A program made the position numbers and the translations under genes. From Bacteroidales bacterium (GTDB taxonomy: Bacteria > Bacteroidota > Bacteroidia > Bacteroidales > P3): DNA of 12,018 bases. Shown in pieces: positions 7,309 to 12,018 of this stretch. The stretch's first letter is position 1, and every line of letters begins with the position of its first letter. The notes beneath the pieces are model-generated. The model searched no databases. It saw only the letters and a list, made by a program, of their open reading frames with translations, and had not been told where the DNA came from. The stretch lies in the NCBI GenBank assembly GCA_017647065.1, contig JAGCLI010000054.1:1-12018 (forward strand). Direction: 5' to 3'.

Positions 7309-8492
7309 AGATTCAATATTTTTTCAGAAATATCTAATGCTACTTCATATTTAGATTTTAAATCTGAATTATAAATATTCCCTTTTGCATCTAAGATTGT
7401 TACCTTATTTGTCGGAACATTAAAACCTGCACCTTGATCATTCAAAGAATTTAAAACTATACAATCGAGTTTCTTTCGTGTAAGTTTTTCCTTGGCATTT
7501 TCCAATTCATTGTCGGTTTCCAATGCAAAACCAACTAAAATTTGATTTCCTTTTTTCCTTCTGCCTAATTCAGCTAAAATATCTTTTGTTGGAACCAACT
7601 CTACAACCAAATTATCCGTCTTTTTCTTCAATTTTGTATCAAACGTTGATTTTGGAGTATAGTCTGCAACTGCTGCCGATAAGATTGCTATATCACAACT
7701 TTCAAAACACTCTACTGTTTTATCATACATTTGAGCAGCATTTTTAACATCATATCTTATTACATTGCTATGCTCAATTATTTGTTGAGTTGGTCCTGTA
7801 ATTAAAGAGACTTCTGCACCTTTTTCTGCAAAAACACGAGCCAATTCAAAACCCATTCTTCCAGAAGAATAGTTTCCTATAAAGCGAACTGCATCTATCT
7901 GTTCGTATGTAGGACCTGCTGTTATGCAAACTTTTTTTCCTGCAAAAGATTGCTTTTTTTCAAGAAATTCCTCTATGGTTTTAAATATACTTTCAGGCTC
8001 TGCCATTCGTCCATCTCCTACAACACCACAAGCTAATTCTCCTTTTTCGGGAAGAATCATTTTCACGTCCAAAGCCTGCAATCGCTTAATATTATCTTGC
8101 ACGACTTTATTGTGATACATCTTTGTATTCATTGCCGGAGCAAAAAACACTGTTTTGTCAAAAGCCAATAAAGTTGTAGTAAGACAATCATCTGCAATTC
8201 CATTTGCATACTTACCAATCACATTAGCAGTTGCAGGAGCCACAATGTAAATATCAGCCCAATCTGCCAAAGATATATGCTGAGTAAACTGAGAATTCAT
8301 CCCAGAAAACATATCACTGTAAACAGGATTTTGCGAAAGAGTTTGAAGAGTTGGTATTGTAACAAATTCAAGAGCATTTTTTGTTACCACAACCTTCACT
8401 TTACACCCTGCTTTCTTTAACATACGTATAAGCAACGGCACTTTATAAGCGGCAATACCTCCGCTTATTGCAACAACAACTCTTAAATTCAT
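7305..8492 (-). CDS. coaBC: Bifunctional phosphopantothenoylcysteine decarboxylase / phosphopantothenate-cysteine ligase
   Basis: CoaBC joins cysteine to 4'-phosphopantothenate using CTP and then decarboxylates the product to 4'-phosphopantetheine, in the cytoplasmic CoA pathway. The 395-residue length is typical. The N-terminal flavin-dependent CoaC domain (1 to about 180) shows AISGGIAAYKVP (8-19), the active-site His72 in TQHISLADWAD, the PAMNTKMY motif (119-126) and catalytic Cys155 in GELACGVVGDGRM. The CoaB domain begins near 185 with KVCITAGPTYEQIDAVRFI and NYSSGRMGFELA (207-218), and includes the lysine-rich KLKKKTDNLVVELVPTKDIL. The ATG at 8492 lies 20 bases after the rpoZ stop, and its TGA overlaps the porD ATG as ATGA. 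Confidence 0.97.
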   Translation of the reverse strand: MNLRVVVAISGGIAAYKVPLLIRMLKKAGCKVKVVVTKNALEFVTIPTLQTLSQNPVYSDMFSGMNSQFTQHISLADWADIYIVAPATANVIGKYANGIADDCLTTTLLAFDKTVFFAPAMNTKMYHNKVVQDNIKRLQALDVKMILPEKGELACGVVGDGRMAEPESIFKTIEEFLEKKQSFAGKKVCITAGPTYEQIDAVRFIGNYSSGRMGFELARVFAEKGAEVSLITGPTQQIIEHSNVIRYDVKNAAQMYDKTVECFESCDIAILSAAVADYTPKSTFDTKLKKKTDNLVVELVPTKDILAELGRRKKGNQILVGFALETDNELENAKEKLTRKKLDCIVLNSLNDQGAGFNVPTNKVTILDAKGNIYNSDLKSKYEVALDISEKILNL

Positions 8493-8512
8493 AGCTAAAA
8501 TAGAGTTTTTAC

Positions 8513-8857
8513 TTATTTATCACTTTCTTCCACACCAACCTTTGTAGTAGGATTTTTATAAACGAGCTTTTCGTCCATATATTCCTTAATTGCTATAAGG
8601 TAAGGTTTTGGAAGTTGTTCATAAAATTTTGCTAATTCAATTTGTTCTTTGTTTTCGTGAATTTCATCCAAAGAATCAGTAGCAACAGCGAAATCTTCTA
8701 TTTTTTTATACAATTCTTGTTTCAAATCAGCTGATATTTGATCAGAGCGTTTACTCAACATAGCAATTGTTTCGTAAAGATTGCCTGTCAATGTATCAAA
8801 ATCATTTAAATTTCTTGTTTTAATACTTGTATCTGCCTTTGTTCTCTTATAATCCAT
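8513..8857 (-). CDS. rpoZ: DNA-directed RNA polymerase omega subunit, Bacteroidota type
   Basis: Omega helps fold and assemble the beta' subunit of RNA polymerase. The protein is 114 residues long. It has the Bacteroidota form of the family, recognised by the start MDYKRTKADTSIKTRNL, then TGNLYETIAMLSKRSDQIS (about 25-43), the conserved core helix and its alternative to the proteobacterial RxxQL pattern, and ENKEQIELAKFYEQLPKPYLIA (about 69-90). It overlaps the end of bamD by 11 bases and precedes coaBC by 20. Omega next to coaBC or other nucleotide or cofactor genes is common; the bamD-omega-coaBC order is typical of Bacteroidota and supports the call. Confidence 0.9.
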   Translation of the reverse strand: MDYKRTKADTSIKTRNLNDFDTLTGNLYETIAMLSKRSDQISADLKQELYKKIEDFAVATDSLDEIHENKEQIELAKFYEQLPKPYLIAIKEYMDEKLVYKNPTTKVGVEESDK

Positions 8858-9656
8858 TATAGTCTATTTTTAATTCATTATAAATTTTCTCTAATTGTTC
8901 TTGTTTTTTCTTATCTTTCATATTTGAAAAAACAACAGAATATCTCTCATAATCCAAGATTACCGACTCATAGCGTTCTTTTAACTTATCTGCTACGCTA
9001 TTACGAGCAAACTCATATCCTGCAAGCACTATATAATACATTGCATTTTCTCTTTTTTCTGTCAAATCAGGATAATCATTCAAAAAATTCTTAAAACTAA
9101 CTACTGCTGCTTGATATTGCATTGTTTTATAGTAGTTATAAGCATTTTGATAATCTTTTTCTATGAGTTTATTTCGTAATTCATCCATCAATTTATTTGC
9201 TTCAGCCACTCTCTCACTTTTAGGGTATTTTTCAATATACTCTTGAAAAGCATCTATCGACTGCTTCGTTAAGGTTTGATCCAAAGACGATTCAGGCGAT
9301 TCTAAATATTTACAAAAAGCTGCTTGAAACAATGCTTCCTCTGCATATTGCGAATAAGGAAACCATTTAACAAAACTTTCAAACTGAAAACCTGCTGAAT
9401 AATAATCCTCACCGCCCAAAAGACTTTTTGCGTAATAAAGATTAACTTTTTCAGACATTTCTCTACCTCTTGAATACAACAAAAGGTTTTCAAACAATTG
9501 ATTAGCGTGCATATAGTCTCCTTTTTCATAAGCTTTCATTGCTGCTTCATACTTAGCATCAACATCATTGCTTTTCAAAAGTCTATTATGCTTGTTTGTT
9601 GAAGCACAAGACAAAAATAAGACTGATATACACAATAAATAAAGTAGTTTTTTCAT
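8847..9656 (-). CDS. bamD: Outer-membrane assembly lipoprotein BamD
   Basis: BamD is the TPR lipoprotein that works with BamA in inserting beta-barrel proteins into the outer membrane. From the ATG at 9656 it is 269 residues: a lipoprotein signal MKKLLYLLCISVLFLSC with a lipobox LFLSC and lipidated Cys17, followed by TPR-like helices (YEAAMKAYEKGDYMHANQLFENLL; YYSAGFQFESFVKWFPYSQYAEEALFQAAFC; IDAFQEYIEKYPKSERVAEAN; YQAAVVSFKNFLNDYP), which fit BamD. The frame is open to an ATG at 9677, which would add MLYLCKI, but those codons overlap the promoter -7 box and would put residues before a normal signal peptide, so 9656 is preferred. It heads the minus-strand run, overlaps rpoZ by 11 bases, and diverges from mtgA. 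Confidence 0.92.
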   Translation of the reverse strand: MKKLLYLLCISVLFLSCASTNKHNRLLKSNDVDAKYEAAMKAYEKGDYMHANQLFENLLLYSRGREMSEKVNLYYAKSLLGGEDYYSAGFQFESFVKWFPYSQYAEEALFQAAFCKYLESPESSLDQTLTKQSIDAFQEYIEKYPKSERVAEANKLMDELRNKLIEKDYQNAYNYYKTMQYQAAVVSFKNFLNDYPDLTEKRENAMYYIVLAGYEFARNSVADKLKERYESVILDYERYSVVFSNMKDKKKQEQLEKIYNELKIDYNGL

Positions 9657-9659
9657 AAT

Positions 9660-9690
9660 TTTGCAAAGATACAACATTTTTATATTTTTG
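9660..9690 (+). promoter_or_regulatory. Predicted mtgA-xer promoter, nested in the bamD promoter
   Basis: TTTG (9660-9663) is followed after 19 bases by TATTTTTG (9683-9690), fitting TTTG-N19-TAnnTTTG. The start should be near 9695, leaving a leader of about 15 bases, AT-rich and without a Shine-Dalgarno sequence, before the mtgA ATG at 9711. Each box abuts the opposite-function box of the bamD promoter. Confidence 0.65.
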
Positions 9691-9694
9691 CAAA
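9664..9694 (-). promoter_or_regulatory. Predicted bamD promoter giving a near-leaderless mRNA
   Basis: On the minus strand TTTG (plus 9691-9694) is followed after 19 bases by TATCTTTG (plus 9664-9671), a close match to the Bacteroidota -33/-7 consensus and the best promoter in the window. Only seven bases separate the -7 box from the bamD ATG at 9656, so the transcript should start within a few bases of the start codon. It overlaps completely with the mtgA promoter on the other strand. Confidence 0.7.
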
Positions 9695-9710
9695 CAAAAT
9701 TAATATAACA

Positions 9711-10370
9711 ATGATTAAAAAAGTCTTTAAATACATTGGAATTTTTATTCTATCGTATCTATGTTTAAGCATATTACTCACACTTGCATACATAGTTATA
9801 AATCCTCCTATAACAATTCTTATGATGCAACGTCCAAGTAAAGTAGAGCGTCAATGGGTGGATTTAGAAGAAATTTCACCAAATATTATTCAAGCTGTAG
9901 TTGCTTCGGAGGACAATTTATTTCTTTCGCACAATGGTTTTGATTTTGAACAGATTAAAATAGCAGCAAAAGAAGCAAAAAGAAAAAACAAAGGAATGCG
10001 TGGAGCAAGTACAATCTCTCAACAAACTGCAAAAAACGTATTTCTTTGGAATGGAAGGAGTTATCTAAGAAAAGGATTAGAGGTTTGGCACACATTTCTA
10101 ATAGAAACATTTTGGTCAAAAGAAAGAATAATGGAGGTTTATCTTAATGTAATAGAATATGGTGATGGAATATACGGCATTGAAGCAGCATCGCAACATT
10201 ATTTTAATCGTTCAGCAAAAAAACTAAGCAAAAGACAATCTGCACTCATAGCCGCAGCACTACCAAGTCCACTTAAACGCAACCCCGCTTACCCAACGAA
10301 ATATCTAAATCGTAGAGCAAATAAAATCATGCGTTTAATGAATAACATAGGTCCAGTAAAGTTTGAATAA
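9711..10370 (+). CDS. mtgA: Monofunctional biosynthetic peptidoglycan glycosyltransferase
   Basis: MtgA polymerises lipid II into glycan strands at the outer face of the inner membrane. The 219-residue protein (family about 220-240) has one N-terminal membrane anchor (about 8-31) and a GT51 domain. Its motifs are in order: ASEDNLFLSHNGFDFEQI (65-82) with catalytic Glu67, RGASTISQQTAKNVFL (97-112), RKGLEVWHTFLIETFWSKERIMEVYLN (about 120-146) with the second conserved Glu in IMEVYLN, and YGIEAASQHYFNRSAKKLS (155-173) plus AALPSPLKRNP. There is no transpeptidase domain, so this is MtgA and not a class A penicillin-binding protein. Its promoter is shared in space with bamD, and the xer gene follows after 16 bases. 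Confidence 0.95.
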   Translation: MIKKVFKYIGIFILSYLCLSILLTLAYIVINPPITILMMQRPSKVERQWVDLEEISPNIIQAVVASEDNLFLSHNGFDFEQIKIAAKEAKRKNKGMRGASTISQQTAKNVFLWNGRSYLRKGLEVWHTFLIETFWSKERIMEVYLNVIEYGDGIYGIEAASQHYFNRSAKKLSKRQSALIAAALPSPLKRNPAYPTKYLNRRANKIMRLMNNIGPVKFE

Positions 10371-10386
10371 AGCCTAATAAATCGCA

Positions 10387-11310
10387 ATGTGGAAAGAATA
10401 TTTCAACGATTTTAAAAGTCATATTCTTTTAGAACGCTCTCTTTCAAAAAACACATACGAAGCATACGAAAGAGATTGTGAAAAGTTTTTCGCTTTTATG
10501 CAAGAGAACTATTCCGAGATCACAATCCACACAGTAAAACTACAACACTTAGAAGATTTTTTATGGCAACTAAGTGTCAAAAATAGTAGCAAAAGAAGAA
10601 TAATCAGTGGAATAAAGGCTTATTTTAAATTTTTAGTAATGAGTGACCGCATTAACAATAATCCTTGCGAACTATTAGAAACCTCACGCATAGAAAAGCT
10701 CCTGCCCGTTGTACTTCATCACGAAGAAATCCAACAAATGCTTTCAGTAATTGACAAAAGCACCTATCATGGTTTTAGAGATAGTGTAATAATTGAAATC
10801 CTTTACGCTTGCGGACTAAGAATAAGTGAATTATTAAACCTAAAAAAAGGAGATATTTACTACAAACACGAATACATCAAAGTACTCGGCAAAGGCAACA
10901 AAGAACGTCTTGTACCGATTGGAGAAAAGGCTTTAAAATTACTAAGACTATACATTGAAAATCATAGAAGCAAACTACCAAAAATTGATTCTAAATGCGA
11001 AGATATTGTTTTTCTAAATCGCAGAGGCAAACAACTAACTCGACAATATGTCTTTCAAACAATTAAAACAATAGCACACGAGGCAGGAATAAAGAAAAAT
11101 ATTCACCCACACATTCTTCGACATAGTTTTGCCTCGGCTTTAATTCAAGGAGGTGCTAACCTTATTGCAGTAAAAGAAATGATGGGACATGCAAGCGTAG
11201 TCTCAACAGAAATATACACTCACTTAGACACATTGCATCTAAGAGAAACCCTCATGCTTTACCACCCTCACTATCAAGAATTAAACAAAAGAAAATCAAA
11301 AGAACCTTAA
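10387..11310 (+). CDS. xerD: Site-specific tyrosine recombinase, XerD-like
   Basis: This 307-residue protein has the Xer layout: a SAM-like core-binding domain (about 1-90, FKSHILLERSLSKNTYEAYERD) and a catalytic domain (about 105-295). All catalytic residues are visible: Arg145 in ACGLRISELL, Lys169 in LGKGNKER, His242 and Arg245 in HPHILRHSFAS, His268 in MMGHAS, and the nucleophile Tyr277 in EIYTHLD. Xer proteins resolve chromosome dimers at dif, usually with a second Xer. Size and lack of extra domains fit a housekeeping Xer and not an integron or transposon integrase; XerD versus XerC is inferred from general resemblance. It starts 16 bases after mtgA with no promoter between, so they are likely cotranscribed. 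No dif-like site was recognised nearby. Its last 15 bases overlap the convergent gene. Confidence 0.87.
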   Translation: MWKEYFNDFKSHILLERSLSKNTYEAYERDCEKFFAFMQENYSEITIHTVKLQHLEDFLWQLSVKNSSKRRIISGIKAYFKFLVMSDRINNNPCELLETSRIEKLLPVVLHHEEIQQMLSVIDKSTYHGFRDSVIIEILYACGLRISELLNLKKGDIYYKHEYIKVLGKGNKERLVPIGEKALKLLRLYIENHRSKLPKIDSKCEDIVFLNRRGKQLTRQYVFQTIKTIAHEAGIKKNIHPHILRHSFASALIQGGANLIAVKEMMGHASVVSTEIYTHLDTLHLRETLMLYHPHYQELNKRKSKEP

Positions 11311-12018
11311 CAAACTACCCTCACTTGGATTTCGCATTGGATTTTCAAGAATTCTCCCGTCCTTTGAAATCAAAACAAACATAGGGAATGCCTTTACCTT
11401 ATAATATTCAAGCAAATCATAATTACCATCAAAATGCAACATTTGCCATTGATATTTACTTCCAACCTTTGTGTTCTTTACAAAATTATAAAGAGCATCT
11501 AAATTTCTATCACAACTAATAGTTATAATATTACAATTGTTCTTAATACTATCATAAAGAGCATGAACGACCTCCATTTCTCTTTTCGATTCAACATCGT
11601 TCAATTTCACAAAATTCAAAAGCAATGGTTTATCGTTATATTGAGAAAAACTAACATTTTGATCAGATACATTTTTCAAAACAAAATCTGCAAACTCCTT
11701 TCCCGAATGAGAAACAGACAAAAGAACCTCAATAGTATTTAATGCAATCTTTTTATGCTCTTCAAACTTAGTTTGCTTTGCCAAAGTTTCCAAAAGCTTT
11801 AACACATCACCCCTTTCAAAAAAACCATCGGTGTAAATATCCTTCAAACCCTTAATAAAAACTAACTCTCTAAACTTTTCATTTCTGAAAACAGAGTCTT
11901 TACCCAAGGCATCTAAGAAATATACGTGATTATGAGTAGTCAGCCAAAATTCTATCTCACTTTGAGAAACGAACTTATTACCCTTTGAAAAATAATGATC
12001 AAAAACATTATTAAAACA
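11296..12018 (-). CDS. Thioredoxin-fold protein lacking CXXC, N-terminus cut by window edge
   Basis: The frame is open from the right edge to a TGA at 11296, giving 240 visible residues; the true start lies beyond 12018 (a TTG at 11907 is only an internal codon, as the frame continues upstream). The first part, roughly 120 residues, is helical and unassigned (FDHYFSKGNKFVSQSEIEFWL, DVLKLLETLAKQ). The last 110 residues read as a thioredoxin-like domain: NDKPLLLNFVKLN is the first strand, NIITISCDRN the next, and AFPMFVLISKDGRIL carries the cis-Pro before the final strands. Where TlpA or thioredoxin has WCxxC there is FVKLNDVESKREM, so no redox pair exists. The likely role is binding or structural, and the specific function is unknown. 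Full-length relatives in Bacteroidota are often exported proteins of 400 or more residues, but no signal peptide can be checked here. It converges on the xer gene with a 15-base overlap. Confidence 0.7.
   Translation of the reverse strand, partial: CFNNVFDHYFSKGNKFVSQSEIEFWLTTHNHVYFLDALGKDSVFRNEKFRELVFIKGLKDIYTDGFFERGDVLKLLETLAKQTKFEEHKKIALNTIEVLLSVSHSGKEFADFVLKNVSDQNVSFSQYNDKPLLLNFVKLNDVESKREMEVVHALYDSIKNNCNIITISCDRNLDALYNFVKNTKVGSKYQWQMLHFDGNYDLLEYYKVKAFPMFVLISKDGRILENPMRNPSEGSLLRFF

Larger units (their letters stand above)
9660..9694. repeat. 12-bp inverted repeat forming two back-to-back promoters
   Basis: TTTGCAAAGATA (9660-9671) and TATTTTTGCAAA (9683-9694) are reverse complements at 11 of 12 positions around an 11-base centre. 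Each outer palindrome TTTGCAAA serves as the -33 TTTG of one promoter and the last four bases of the -7 box of the opposite one. The symmetry is therefore explained by two overlapping promoters, though a dimeric regulator could also bind it. Confidence 0.75.

Noticed and set aside
9302..9529. Minus-strand frame of 75 codons inside bamD in another frame
   Set aside because: It lies entirely within bamD, which has clear TPR and lipoprotein features; there is no independent promoter or family resemblance.
10387..11310. The tyrosine recombinase as an integrase marking a mobile element
   Set aside because: It has the size and layout of a housekeeping Xer, sits in a likely operon with mtgA, and no tRNA gene, flanking direct repeat or cargo genes are visible.
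11907..11907. TTG at 11907 as the start of the thioredoxin-fold gene
   Set aside because: The same frame stays open to the window edge with protein-like sequence (DHYFSKGNKFVSQSEIEFWL), so the gene begins outside the window.
1..12018. CRISPR array, rRNA, tRNA, riboswitch or insertion sequence
   Set aside because: No regularly spaced repeats, tRNA-like cloverleaf, transposase gene or terminal inverted repeats were found by eye; all gaps between genes are 140 bases or less.

Overview
The window is AT-rich (about two thirds A+T by eye) and looks like a Bacteroidota chromosome. Evidence for this: start codons follow A-rich leaders with no Shine-Dalgarno sequence; promoter-like TTTG-N19-21-TAnnTTTG pairs of the Bacteroidota housekeeping type occur; and there is a Bacteroidota-type RNA polymerase omega subunit, a BamD lipoprotein, and a DUF4835/PorD protein, the last tied to the type IX secretion system (T9SS). 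The order (Flavobacteriales, Bacteroidales or other) cannot be settled from the sequence.

Layout. Positions 1-1254 (minus) hold the N-terminal two thirds of the methylmalonyl-CoA mutase small subunit, cut by the window edge, with its own promoter. Just upstream of it a hairpin terminator (1336-1369) closes a long minus-strand gene run that reads from bamD (start 9656) through rpoZ, coaBC, porD, a PLP-dependent aminotransferase, an RlmI-like rRNA methyltransferase, tsaB and trmB to a secreted TPR protein (stop 1395). Gaps in the run are short (an 11-bp overlap, 20, an ATGA overlap, 23, 7, 48, a 1-bp overlap, 55), so it may be one transcription unit, probably with an extra promoter before tsaB. 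Divergent from bamD, on the plus strand, are mtgA (peptidoglycan glycosyltransferase) and a XerD-like tyrosine recombinase. The recombinase converges on, and overlaps by 15 bp, the 3' end of a minus-strand thioredoxin-fold protein that runs off the right edge.

How the genes fit together. The window is mostly core housekeeping: envelope assembly (BamD, MtgA, PorD), cofactor supply (CoaBC makes 4'-phosphopantetheine for CoA, which the mutase substrate carries), transcription (omega), and tRNA/rRNA modification (TsaB, TrmB, RlmI-like). The bamD-rpoZ-coaBC-DUF4835 order is a known Bacteroidota neighbourhood; recN, which often follows, is not seen here.

There is no clear sign of a mobile element, CRISPR array or novel defence system. 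The two best observations are: (1) a 12-bp inverted repeat at 9660-9694 whose two halves each supply the -7 box of one divergent promoter and the -33 box of the other, so that the bamD and mtgA promoters occupy the same DNA; and (2) a reading-frame break within the signal-peptide region of porD, among T homopolymers, which is either a sequencing error, a real mutation or a phase-variable switch.
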